From contig JAMYGW020000010.1 of NCBI GenBank assembly GCA_025617375.2, positions 124,001 to 188,000 of the forward strand: 64,000 bases of DNA, written 5' to 3'. How positions within the stretch are numbered: the stretch's first letter is position 1; each line of letters begins with the position of its first letter. The notes below the pieces were generated by a model. That model worked only from the letters and a program-made list of their open reading frames with translations, searched no databases and was not told the DNA's origin. Shown piece after piece: positions 23,406 to 34,600 of the stretch. A program made the position numbers and the translations under genes. This stretch comes from Acarospora socialis (taxonomy: Eukaryota > Ascomycota > Lecanoromycetes > Acarosporales > Acarosporaceae).

Positions 23406-24719
23406 CTAGCTGTGCGGGGCGAATCCGAGCGCGTTGTTGCCGCCATCGAAGACGACAAACTGCGCCTTGAACATGACGTCGCCATAGACCTGGAGAGGTT
23501 GGCCGGCGTTGGACTGGATACCCCCGAAGCAAGCTGGAACGGTTGTGTCAGTCAAGCACCGCTGCCAGGAACTGGCGAGTAATGACTTACTCTGAGAATC
23601 GACGGGCGCAAAATTGATGCCGCTGCCGGGGATGACGGCCATGTACGAACCTCCGACCCCGACGCCAAAGTCCGGCAGGGTGCTCGAGCACGGGAATGTG
23701 TAACCCCCAACGTTCGGGTCGTTCTGGGCGCCATCGACTTGGCTGTAGTAGGCCTGGGCGACGGCGTCGTCCACGAGCATGAGAGAGGTGCCGGTGTCGG
23801 CGATGGCCGGGGTTGCGCCAGGATTCCGCTGCTCCTGGCCGTTGACGCTGAAGCGGTTCGACGTGAATTGCCAGAAACCCTGGGACGTGTCGACGGGGAC
23901 GTAGGTGAGCGAGCCGGAGTATTTGGAACTGTCAATGTTTCCGAACTCGTAGGATCCGGTGGTGGCGTGCTTCAGGTCGGCGGTGAAGACGGGCTGAGCC
24001 AAGGAGGGCATGACGTTATCGAAGAACGTCTTCTGTCTGGTCGGCCGGACGGTGTTGAGCTTGCTGAAAGCCAAGCCGAGGAGGCCGTCGCTGTTCACGT
24101 CCTGCACGAAAGACGAGCTCAGACTTGTTGCGAGCTCGACCGCTTGTCTGGTCACCGTCGCTCCTCCGACGTTTACGGTGTCCGTTCCCACATTGCCCCT
24201 GGCGCCACTCTGGTCGCCGTAGGTGATGCTCCAGGTTGCACCGTTGATCTTGCTGAAGGTCGAGGACCGTGACGGATCGTAGGCGGTGTGGCCTCGGGTC
24301 TGGGAAGCCGACAATTGCGTGTCGAAGACCCACCTAAGCACAGCAGGTCAGCGCTGGATGATACCACGAATGCTCCCCGCGCCTCACAAGTCCGACGAGC
24401 CCGTATCGAAGTCCAACATCAACGTCTGGCCGCCGATGCTGACGGGAGACAAGTACTCGGCGTCACCGCGCTGCGGCGCTGCTGGAACCTCCCCGGTTTC
24501 CCCACCGGCCTGGGTGGATGCGTGCTGAAGGGTCTGCGGCACCGTCCAGCCATGCTTGTTGAATGCTCTGCGCAGAGCGGCCGGTCCGTTGCGAACATGA
24601 TCCGAGCGGCGGACCCGGTCGACCTTGAAGGACCTGCCTTGGTTCGGTACTGGTGCCGGCGCGGCCAGGGCGCCGGTCAGCCAAAGAGTGACGAGCAACA
24701 AGGAGCTGTGGATCTGCAT
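23406..24719 (-). CDS. Secreted pepsin-like aspartic protease (family A1)
   Basis: Three exons: 24719-24388, 24333-23591 and 23533-23406, 400 residues. The N-terminus is a clear signal peptide (LLLVTLWLTGALAAP) followed by a basic propeptide of about 70 residues. The first catalytic motif is DFDTGSSDLWVF; its last residues are joined across the 54-bp first intron. The second is IADTGTSLM in the C-terminal lobe. The flap tyrosine lies in WSITYGDQS, and the end is VVFDGGNNALGFAP. A Cys pair (FPCS and, across intron 2, TCFGG) forms the usual C-lobe disulfide. This is the aspergillopepsin pattern, an acid endoprotease secreted for nutrition. The promoter lies in a purine-rich stretch. It is convergent with the ECM4-like gene. 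Confidence 0.94.
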
Positions 24720-24924
24720 CTTGGTGGTATGTGATGGCTAGCTCTAACGAATGCTAGGATGGCTCGAGACGGTCAGCGTCGAGGTGGCAGTGGGGAAGTG
24801 GGTTGGAACGAAGGTAGAGAACTGTAAAAGTGAAATCGCTGAGGATTTCACGGTGCCTTTATAGCTAGCTGTACATGTGCCGAGTTTGCAGCTCCGTAGT
24901 AATGAGGGACTGTGGATCGACGAC

Positions 24925-25125
24925 CTCGACGCGGGAGGTGAGGGGAGAGAGAAAGGATTGGAGCAAAGACGACGGAGATGCAAAAGGATGGAGAGGTCTC
25001 AAAGATAGGAAAGAAGTGAAGGAAAGGGAAGGTACGGAGGAAGATAGTTCAGGTACCCGATAGTGAAGAGGAGAGGAGAGGAGGGGAAAGGGAGGGAAGG
25101 GAAGGGTAGAAAGGGAGGTATGAGC
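24925..25125 (+). repeat. Purine-rich tract upstream of the protease gene
   Basis: For about 200 bp the + strand is dominated by A and G, densest at 25065-25115 with GGAGAGGAG and GGGAAAGGGAGGG units. Such homopurine tracts can form triplex or G4 structures and often mark fungal promoters. It lies 200-400 bp upstream of the protease start, which is transcribed leftward. Confidence 0.55.
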
Positions 25126-28100
25126 AGGAGGTTTTGCGTGCCATTGCTGCCAAGGCCGTGCACGCATGAAAAGGGTTCCCTAAGGTACGGAGTACCCAGA
25201 GATGGAAGTGTCACCGGTATTAAGGAACGACGGTAGCAGGTGAATGGAAGACATGTGTGGGGTATTGTCATTATTGCTCATGTCCATCAATCTCCTGATT
25301 GACTGAGATGAAAGAACCCCCTGAAAGAACGCGTAGGTTGTTTGAGGTAAGGTAAGGTACGAAGTACAGAGAAGCCCAGATTGTTGATGTACAAATCACG
25401 CTAGCGCCCGGAGCCGAGCGTTGACACCGGTATTAAATATTGTACGAGTACATTACAGGTGACAGGACAAGATTGAATACATGTACGCATACTTTAAGGT
25501 GATGATGAACAGACTTCGGACGTCGAATCAAGAACTCGTACAGGGACCTGCCTGGCGGAAGATGACAGGAAATGAGATCTGGTGGGTACCTTACTGTACA
25601 GTACGGTGAGCTGGTGGACAAGTTCAGACCCAATAAGAGGCAGTATACACGTCTATTGGCAAAGAAAATGGATCAAGTTTGAAACGTCAATCAAGACCTT
25701 ACGTACTGCACTCTACGTACTCTTACTCATACCATCTCCATTTATCGAGGTGATGCCAATGCCAGTGCCATACCCTATGCTACCTCCAAGGTTCTGGTAA
25801 TGAAAGCAAGGTCATACAAACACGGTTCTTGTGTACAATCGAGCGAACCTCCCGTCTTACACGACGTTGAGTAGGTTTAGAGGGTACACTGCTGCAACAT
25901 CCAGAGTCCATCCTGGTTGCAATGGATGCGGCGAAGGGATCTGCAAATGGAAGGCGCTTCGATCCGCTGGAAATCATGTGGAGGACGTTTATCTTCTTGC
26001 AGTTACACCCCCCTCAGCGCTCCGCTATCGAGGGCGCCATCGAGGGCACCTCACGCATATTGCCGTAGGGAGTAACGGCGGCTACCTGCTTCAATTTCGC
26101 TCACCAGATCTGGTACTGGGTAGACGAGATAAGGTTGTGTAACACGCCATAGGTAGGAACGGATAGGTAGCCTTGTCCGAATTTCCGTCTCTGGTGGACG
26201 GTACGGCCCCTCTGAGTACGACATCGGGCACATGAACAGGTCCTGCGTGCATGCATGCTTTGCTTATCAAGAGACATCCCTGTCTCTTAGGTATCGTTGT
26301 CGATTATTTTATTTTTTTGATTTTTCCATCCAAGGCATCATTTCCGGCTCAATGGTCATTGAAAAGAGCACCGTGATGTGCCTTATCATTGTTATTTATT
26401 GCTGACCCTGGCTGGTATACCTTAACGTTTGTCGAATAAGGGAAGTGCTAGGGCCAGGGCTCAATGTTGGTAATGCATCGCCGTTTCAGGGGCCGGCAAT
26501 GGTGCGCTTACAAATCCACCTCTGCTTTGATTCGCCGTCCTGATATGAGTAGTACTTCGTACATAGGACAGAGGTTGGACCATCGACCTCGGCAACCTCT
26601 TGAAAATAACCTGATCCCTACCTTACCACGTCTTCAGGACGATACAACATACTGGGCAGTATCACCTGCCATAACCCACCGTCTGACCTACTCGAACTTC
26701 TTGCTCTTCATTGGCCCGCATATCTGAGCCCTGCAAATCACAGGACCGTACCTTAAGGTGTCGACAAAGGCGGTGGTCACCGCCGACGAGCATAGGGCGG
26801 TTATTGGCCGATGGGGAATCTCTTCCGTGGTTGACCCATGTGCCAAAATCGGAGATGGTGCTCTGCTATCTCTCTCGAGGATCGAGCAACACTGCTCCCT
26901 CTGACCGTTATTTCCCATGCCGAGAAAGACGAGCTTGCCGCTTTCACGTGGATGCAATGACCAATACTACCTTGTCACCAAAGACTGACGGGCGAACCGG
27001 CGAGCGATGCACATGGGAAGCTGCATGCGGCTACGACCCGAAAGAGGAGATTCCAGTTAGGGAAGAGGTGTATGGTGTGCAACGAAGGCCCAACCGGTGC
27101 CTGACTCATGCATGGCCGTTGCTGGCTCAGGGTCTCGGCGCAAGAAACAAGGGTTAGACGACCATGTTAGGAAATGGACGGACCCCACACTTCGATGAGA
27201 GGTTCTTGTCGAATATTATGACTTTGCGAAGTCGTGACATGTCTGATCTCGCATTCCCTTTGAACCAAAGGTCTTTCACTCTTGGTCATACATGCTGCAT
27301 TCTGTGGCCTATCTCCACACTGTCGCCACGAGCCCTTTGCACCTCGATAGATCCGTGAAAGCCTCGCCTCCGCTTTGACATACCTGACCCCACACACGGC
27401 AATGAGAGCGGGAATCCACCTTAGCTCCGCCGGCGTTTCTTCGATTTACACCACTCCGGCCGAGCCATCTTGCGTCCGGCTGTCCCGTACCTGCACGAAT
27501 CTAAAAGGCCAAAGAGAGTGAAGGGCCGAGAAGCATGCCTCTGGACATACTTCTGCATAGCGTACTATGGCGTGTCTTCGTCAAGAATCAAAGCTCTAAC
27601 TGGAAAACCCGATCAAAGGGCAATGCCCTCGGGGCAATGCGAACCCGGCGTCCTTTTGACTCTTGAGTCCCGGGAAAGGCGTGATGCGGCTAGGTAGGTT
27701 CCAACTTACTCATCCGATTTTCAACCTCCTCCATTTTACCAAGGTAAGCATCCCATACCGTCCTACCTATGCCAACATGGAAGCAGTGGGAAGGTCCTCG
27801 GGCGGTAGCAGTCAGGTAAGTATTAGATATAGAGACAAAACCAATGCAGCCAGTATGATGGTTCAGAGAGGGAAGAGAAATGTCACCACTACGAACATAT
27901 TCTGTTCCAGATGGCACTCCATTTCAGGCGCCAAGAATCCTGCCCCGAGCGCTGCTAAATTGCTACAATACCTGAACAAGAGGGACCGGTCACTGACGGG
28001 AAGGCCCACTCCAGTTCAGAATCATCGATCTGATGACCCTTCATTAGTAAAATCCTAGTATTCGTCGCAAGACAAAGGACTTCTTTCGATATTCAGGTCC

Positions 28101-29883
28101 ATGTGATCATGCTCGAGATGGTGATCTTCATCGCCGACTAGTTTGTAGCAATGGTGTGGGATTCATTCGGTTCGCGAAGGGATAGGGTTCGAGCTGGCAC
28201 TATTAGATACCCCTAGCACCGCTCTGGAGAAAGCGTATCTGCAACGATATATGACACCGTTCGAGCTGCTGTACAGTAAGCCCATCTGTAACTATGAAGT
28301 TCTGGCAGGAATCCACAGCTGTTCGAGAGATTATCGACCTCCTTGGTGAACTGGATATCCAGGGCAGACCTCCGTCCTGAATGCCCCTCAATAACCACAT
28401 CCCGGTTCAAATCAGTAGCCTACTGTGCAGACGTCCGTCGACAAGGCGCTCCTAAGACACATATACATATTGGGATACCTTCGAGAGCAGTTGCTATGGT
28501 AGAGAAGCTACATATCAGAGACGAGGGCACTGACAGTAACGCGCCTGCCACTCAAATTAACTTGAGTTATACCACAATAAGGTAGCTTCGTAAAACAAAC
28601 CATAGGTAAAGATAGTAACCGCCGATCTTACGTCGCTAGATTGGCCTTGTGGTAATGACTCCTTCAACCTGTTGTGGTAGGTACAGGTCTGGGTAGTTGG
28701 TAAGTATCTACCTGCCCTAGATCGGAGGCCGGCTACTGTTCAAGTATCAACGGAAAAGTGTATAACAATCGGAACGGATGAAAACAACAAGACGTATCTG
28801 GAGTATGTAACATAATTCTTTGACTAATTGGCAAGATACATGTGAACAGCTGTTGTTGATCGGAGACCAGTGCACACTAACCTACTGCTATCGTGTTCAC
28901 GCAGGTTCAGGAGGCCAGCACTGTGCTCTTCATTCGATTCGAATCCCTACTAGCGAAGAACAACACAGCGGAGGATGCGCTCAAGGTGTGCCTCAATCAG
29001 ATAAGTTTGATAGCAAACTATTGATAAACAGGAGATGTACGCGGCTTTGGTATGCTTCGAGCTGTGGAGCACTGATATCTCAAATTGGATACCGTACCCT
29101 CAGGCTTTCCCATATTGATAGCAGGTGCTATAACTGCACGGAAACCAAGAAGACATTACCTACCTTGCATGTGTGAGAATGCTATACAAAATGTAACCAA
29201 CTTGAAGCTTCTGTACCTGACCACTGCGGACACATGGGTGGCCTGATACATTGTAGATACCCACACAGAAGGAACACCTACCTCTTCCCGCCGAGAAGTA
29301 ACATTGGACTGTAAGAATTGCGATTGATACAGCAGCCAGGGTGTCAATCTAGTTGTCATAACAAAACGAATGGTATAGCTAATAAAGCACGCAGCGTTCG
29401 TTTTGCAGTCGGTCACATTTGAGAGCGAGTGCTCATCACTCCAGCATTGAAGTCAACCACGGTGATCTAGAGCAACCGATTCTCGCTGTACCTTATGCTA
29501 TTGAATGAAAGCACACGGGTTCACGAGTCGCTCCGAGCGCTGCCCGCTGCCTTTAGGTACTCAACTTGGAAGCCTCTCGTGTGATTGCCTGAAAGGGAAG
29601 TCGGGACTCACGTCGTGCCTGCAAAGTATAGGGAGATCCCTCCGCCATGATGAGAAGCGTGTGTGTCAGCTGTTGTCTACGTACCTACCTTACTATGGAA
29701 ACAAACTGTCGCCCACCTCCGATTTTCTTTTCTTCTCCTTTTCCTACCACTGCCGGCTGGCTCCACTGCGCGCTCTCGACGCTAACACCGCCTTTCGTAT
29801 CTAAACTCTTTTCGTGAAGGTGGACTTCTGCCACAAAGCCTGTATTCATCTCTTTCTCCTCTCCTCGTCCGGCGCGACCACCC

Positions 29884-30063
29884 ATGGGTCCAGGCAAGGC
29901 ACGAACGACCACGGCCATCTCACCACCGCACCGCGGAGCCTGGGAGGTGTGTCGCCTGGCTCCCGCCTTCATCGCCGAGGGAGGAGCCATTCCTGCCCGG
30001 GCCGAGGAACAAGGGGCTCAGAAGTCTGTGAAGTTCTCCAGCACGGCCATGGTGATTGAGTAG
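29884..30063 (+). CDS. Possible small ORF in a GC-rich patch, unrecognised
   Basis: An ATG-led frame of 59 codons (MGPGKARTTTAISPP... to ...STAMVIE) lies in a local GC-rich patch inside the gene desert. It has an A at -3 and a G at +4, a fair start context. No domain or homologue is recognised. The GC peak may reflect a real exon or a CpG-rich regulatory patch. Little can be said beyond that. Confidence 0.2.
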   Translation: MGPGKARTTTAISPPHRGAWEVCRLAPAFIAEGGAIPARAEEQGAQKSVKFSSTAMVIE

Positions 30064-32033
30064 AGAGGTAGATTGCCCCGAGCATCCACCAAACCATTCA
30101 CCGACGCCGAACAAAAATACGTGAGTTCCGCTAAGTTACCCCATTCACCCTTCCCTCCTCGTCCCCTCGAGACTCGGGGGTATTACATAACTGTGTACAC
30201 CTCTTAGGTTTGCCCCATGAGTGCTTGCTCATTTGCGTGGCGCGCCCTGTTGTATTTACCTTCCAATACGTTCCCCACATCCCTTTGCTCCGAGCCCAGG
30301 CTTCACGTCGTCCCTTCACCTTACCTTCATCACACTGTCCATGTCCTCGTGCACATGTTTCCCGGTGAAACTCTTGCTTGATTTCGTCCTGTCCATACTC
30401 CCTAACAGCAATGTTTTCCTGTGCTACAACGAATTTCCTCTGTTGTAGTATGTCGCTGTCCCTCTCATAGTGCCCAGCTTTACATCGATTTGTGGATCCT
30501 CCCGCTGCCTTCTCCGTCACCGTCTCTTTCCCGCCATTCTTACCTTAGCGTAGCTGGTACTAAGGGGGTGAACACTCCACATAGGTAAGGCTCAAAGGAT
30601 CTCCCGAAGGTAGCTCCGCCGGCCACAAGTCCGGTTCTGTTATAGTGATACGAGGTACTGCTGACCGTGTTGCACCTTTATGGCTCTGGATGGATGGCCG
30701 TGGTTGACGGGGCATTGCTAACTTTAAAACCGCTCATCCCCCGGCCCTTATAGGCTGCGCGACGCTGGTCCGCAGACCTAATGAAAGCTCGGGAGGGGCA
30801 GTCCTGTCCGCCGGGCTTCTGTAGGTACACCCTCCTATTCGACAAGCTCACTCATCACGACGCCAAGCAAAGGACATCAGGGCGTGAGCATGAAACCATA
30901 GGATTTGACAAGGAGCTATTAAAAGCGATAGTAAGTTGCACGAGCCATTTCTTTTGTGATCCTCGAAGAAGCAAACTTTCTCAAAGGCCCAAAAACGTTC
31001 AAAACACACAACGGTTACAAAAGCATGTTTTTTGAGATGGGATTTTCTTTTTTTCACACTCTGCTTCTACGACGTTAGCTGTTTGTAGGCATCCCCTTTC
31101 TCAGCCTCTGCTCTTTCGGGCCTTTGCACTTTGCTATCACACCTGCCTGAGGGTAGGTGCATGTATCCCTTTCAGATTTATACTTTGGAGAGAATCTCTC
31201 CCCAACCCACTCGAAACTATGTACCAGACCAGACTATGATGATGAACTGAGGTTATAGTTTCAACTACTCTTCGGCTATATTTCGAAGGTCCCAGATATT
31301 CCTGAGTCCCTTGGCAACTGGCAGGGTCGCGGATGCAGAATGTGCAAAGAATGAAAGCCGTGGCGGTCCTCGTTCAGTACGGTTGTTGTGAAGGTCAGCT
31401 CCGGCGATGGCACATGACTTTACTCGAGATATCCTCAAATTGTGCTTCTTCTTTCCTCTTCTTCTTCTTCATGGGCTAGGTTGTGTGGATATTTGCGGTC
31501 ACATACGATCATGCCTCATCATAGGCTTGGAGGAACTGCTTGTATGTCAGGAGGTGATTGTCGGTGCTCTTACGCTGGTTCTTTGGTGATTTGGCTACAG
31601 ACTGCCTTTACTGTTGATATTGCAAACGATATCTTTTCCTCCACAAACGTAAGTGATTCGACTTGAATTACTGCACAGGCTCCCTGAAGGAGCCTCGGAA
31701 GAGGAACGAAGAGATTGTAACCCTCCCTCGGCATGGAATTGGCAGGGAGAGAGACTGAAAGGAGAGCATCACGGGACTGACCGAGGGGTATACTTGAACT
31801 TGAACACGTGTAATAGAGCCACACGTATAGAGCTTGAAAGCAGAGGTCAACGTCAAGCAATTGAATCAAGCTTGCGATGCATAAGGTAGCCTTACTCTGA
31901 AGTACCATATTCCCAAGAAAGAGTCGAACAAAGCATTACTCCTACCATAAGAGACGAGGGACTTCGGACGAATGACGCCCGAGAAGTACCCTTAGGTACG
32001 AGTACCGTCATGATCAAACGTGATCCTACTCGT

Positions 32034-32066
32034 GACTCCGTAAATACTCCGTAAATACTCCGTAAG
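32034..32066. repeat. Triple 12-bp tandem repeat ACTCCGTAAAT
   Basis: Three head-to-tail copies of a 12-bp unit (ACTCCGTAAATA), the last diverging. The CTCCGTA core also occurs as a palindromic arm near 21516 and as TACGGAG near 25186, so it belongs to a dispersed family in this genome. Confidence 0.7.
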
Positions 32067-32105
32067 GCTCGGGATTGTGGCGGTTGTACTTCGTAGGACA
32101 GAGGT

Positions 32106-32125
32106 TACCTACCTTAAGGTAGGTA
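32106..32125. repeat. Perfect 20-bp palindrome centred on CCTTAAGG
   Basis: The sequence TACCTACCTTAAGGTAGGTA reads the same on both strands. Shorter versions with the CCTTAAGG core occur at 26749 and 32374 in the same gene-poor interval. Confidence 0.8.
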
Positions 32126-32548
32126 GGTTTACTTATGTAAGCTGGACCCGGCTTCGATAAGGGTCCGAACGCCGAGGCCAAAACAATTACCTCAACACTT
32201 TCGTTTCTCGTCTACAGATGCAGTACTCGTACCTACCTACCTTAGGTATCGAGATTTGAGTGATAAAGGTAATCAAGGTAACAGTGTTACGAGTCAGACC
32301 AACCTGAGCCACTGAGACGTCATCGTCACTGCTTTCGATGCCGCCCACTCATGTCAAAGAATGACCATACCTTAAGGTCCTTGACCGGCATGTAGTGCTT
32401 ACATCGATCTGGGCGGCAAGCTAACTTGAACCCTTCCGAGAAATGTAAACGTCACCATCGATCAGAAGGTGATGGCGTCATGTCCAGTTGATTCACTCGG
32501 TTCACTTTTCGCAGACAATACTTATATCCTTCTCTGTCTCGTGCTGCA

Positions 32549-32917
32549 ATGTCTTCTCCTCTTAAAACATCACTCATGCTCAAATCAAACCTCAAACTCA
32601 CATCTTTACTATCACCTCGAACGAGCCAACATCTCTACAAGAGAACCATTCAAACCACCTCCTCCAACATGCAAAACGAACACGGTCAGGGTATGTCCCA
32701 CGCCAAAGGCGACTCCGTTGTCCCAGGCAAGGCCCAGGAGCAACTCCCCAAGGGCGTAGAGGAAGCCGTTCCCGACTCCGTCCACGACACTGGCTCCTCC
32801 AAGAGCCACGCCACCAACGAAGACGACAGCATTGTCCCCAAGGGTATCCAGAAGGCTGTTCCAGAGAAGCTTGAAAGAGCGCTCCCCGAATCCATCCACC
32901 CTACCGGTGACAAATAG
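32549..32917 (+). CDS. Small conserved-looking fungal protein with two internal repeats
   Basis: A 122-codon frame from ATG 32549. The last 80 residues hold two copies of a motif of the form (V/L)P-K-G-(V/I)-x-x-A-V-P followed by P-(D/E)-S-(V/I)-H-x-T-G: LPKGVEEAVPDSVHDTG and then VPKGIQKAVPEKLERALPESIHPTG. The first 40 residues are rich in Ser, Thr, Leu and Lys/Arg without acids, compatible with a mitochondrial presequence. Alternatively translation may start at the internal ATG before QNEHGQG (about 32669). I recall similar short hydrophilic proteins in filamentous fungi but know no function. Confidence 0.65.
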   Translation: MSSPLKTSLMLKSNLKLTSLLSPRTSQHLYKRTIQTTSSNMQNEHGQGMSHAKGDSVVPGKAQEQLPKGVEEAVPDSVHDTGSSKSHATNEDDSIVPKGIQKAVPEKLERALPESIHPTGDK

Positions 32918-33423
32918 ATCATGTCTAGTCGGTATGTGCATCGTTTGTTTAACCGTTGAATCACCATAGTTCTGACATTTCATCAAAGATATTCGCTCGA
33001 TGGAGGATGGTCTCTGGCTCACCACCTCGACTTAGCTTAATGGAGGTGCCATGGCAGACGGATCTGATGGTGGTTATGGGCTGTATCAATACATTCACGA
33101 CATTATGTCGTTACTCATATTAGATGGCGAATGAAATCACTTTCTCCATCATATTTCTGTTGTAAACGTCGCCGCTTCCAGCGGTGAAAAAGCCACAAAA
33201 CCCATCTCTATAGTTGGTATACTCACTTGTAGGTATGGTCATATTGATAACACTAGACATTTACTGATGGCGAGTGCTGTTGCAATGCGGCTTAAACTTA
33301 CATAATCACTCTCGTGGACCCTGACTACACTATCCACCATCGAAAGATTAAGTCGGTTACGTCTCCGAGCTCGATTAGCTCGGCTGGTAATGAAGCATTT
33401 GTATCGATGATCCAATCCACAGT
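32918..33423. other. Intergenic, no gene seen
   Basis: About 500 bp between the small protein and the RRM gene. A piece near 33371-33390 resembles the 5' part of a tRNA D-arm, but no matching acceptor or T-arm exists. It is most likely the 5' UTR and promoter of the RRM gene. Confidence 0.5.
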
Positions 33424-34352
33424 ATGGCAACAATATCTCCTGCAGGGAATCCTCCGAATGCAACGTGAGTACCCATTCCATCCGTTGGACAAGCTCAGTG
33501 ATTGATCGTCAAATAGGGTCTATGTACGGTATCTGCGTTCGTCAATCCTGATGGACCACGGTTGACGCAGCCTAGGTTCGCAACTTAGAGGAGAGGATCA
33601 AGGTCGACCAACTCAAAGAAGCGTTGGCGGAGATCTTCTCGGAATACGGCAATGTCATCGATCTCGTCGCCAAGACGAACCTTAAGGCCAAGGGCCAAGC
33701 CTTCGTCGTATTCGATGATGTGGAAGCGGCCGAACGTGCCATCAAAGAAATACAAGGGTTTGAGCTCTTCGAGAAGCCGATGCTGCTCGACTTTGCGAAG
33801 ACGAGAAGCGACGCCACCGTCCGACGGCAAGACACCGACGAGGAATTCGAAACCCATCGGAGGCGGAGATTGGCGGAGAAAGGTGGGCGGACGACACGTT
33901 CCACGAGCGTCGTGAGGTCGAGGCTGATGTGATCGACAGAGAGGAAACAAGCACACGAAGCCTTGGAAGCGCAGAAGAAGCTGAAACGACCGGCCCCGAC
34001 CGCCGGTGGGGCCACCGAACCCGTGGCGGGACGACCGGCCAAGACGTCACGGGGGGCTGGTCTCAAATCGTCGAACCCGAGCGGGGCCGCGGTGGTACCG
34101 GAAGAGTACTTGCCGCCCAACAAGATCCTGTTCGTGCAAAACCTGCCGCAAGACTACGACGTGGACGGCTTGACCGCCATCTTCGGGAGGTTCGAAGGGT
34201 TCCGGGAGGTCCGGCTGGTTCCCGGCCGGAAAGGGTTGGCTTTCGTGGAGTACGAGGCCGAGGCCGGTGCAATCAGCGCGAAGGAGAACACCGCAGGCAT
34301 GGCTTTAGGCGACGATCACAAGGTCATCAAGGTCACATACCAGCGTCAATGA
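33424..34352 (+). CDS. U1A/U2B''-type snRNP protein with two RRMs; contains a 7-nt microexon
   Basis: Four exons: 33424-33464, 33517-33523 (7 nt, GGTCTAT), 33576-33882 and 33940-34352, 255 residues. Only with the microexon does the frame read NPPNATVYVRNLEERIKVDQL, the canonical start of the U1A/U2B'' first RRM. Skipping it breaks the frame. RRM1 has RNP1 GQAFVVFDD. A Lys/Ala/Gly-rich linker follows. RRM2 has KILFVQNLP and GLAFVEYE and ends at the C-terminus, as in the animal proteins. These proteins bind stem-loops of U1 and/or U2 snRNA. Whether this one serves U1, U2 or both cannot be decided here. Confidence 0.9.
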
Positions 34353-34600
34353 TTCGAGGCTACTTTCTTTGCACACGAGAAACCCTTGGCCGGGTGTTCT
34401 GACCTTAGAGAGCTGTACCAGTACGTGAGCATCAAGCGCCGGGCGCACAAAATGACCACCTTGGCGTTGGTGGGACCTTGTGCTGTTAGACTAGTAATCA
34501 CAAGTGATTCTCGCACACTGCATGAGAAAGCAGAGAAGTACGAAAACCGGCAAAGTAACGCCTGAGATGCAGAAGACGCCGTTCCAATCCATACTGAAGC

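Larger units (their letters stand above)
24720..32548. other. Gene desert of normal base composition
   Basis: Nearly 8 kb without a recognisable protein gene. The open frames are at most about 150 codons and have composition like random sequence. The interval is enriched in short dispersed motifs: TACCTTAAGGT palindromes (26749, 32106, 32374), GTACGGAGTAC-like pieces (25186), a triple 12-bp repeat (32034) and CCTACCTAC runs. It could hold non-coding RNAs or eroded elements; I see no tRNA or rRNA. Confidence 0.6.

Noticed and set aside
23739-24272. 177-codon + strand ORF opposite the aspartic protease
   Set aside because: It is a shadow of the GC-rich protease coding exon, with Gly/Val/Arg-biased composition.
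21756-24719. Biosynthetic gene cluster around the glutathione transferase and protease
   Set aside because: No polyketide, peptide or terpene synthase, transporter or pathway regulator is nearby; neighbours are housekeeping genes.
26711-27157. 148-codon + strand ORF in the gene desert
   Set aside because: Arg/Ser/Cys-rich random-like composition, no motif, and no supporting splice pattern.
33371-33392. tRNA-like GCTCGATTAGCTCGGCTGG piece
   Set aside because: It resembles a D-arm but lacks anticodon, T-arm and acceptor partners; it lies in the RRM gene leader.
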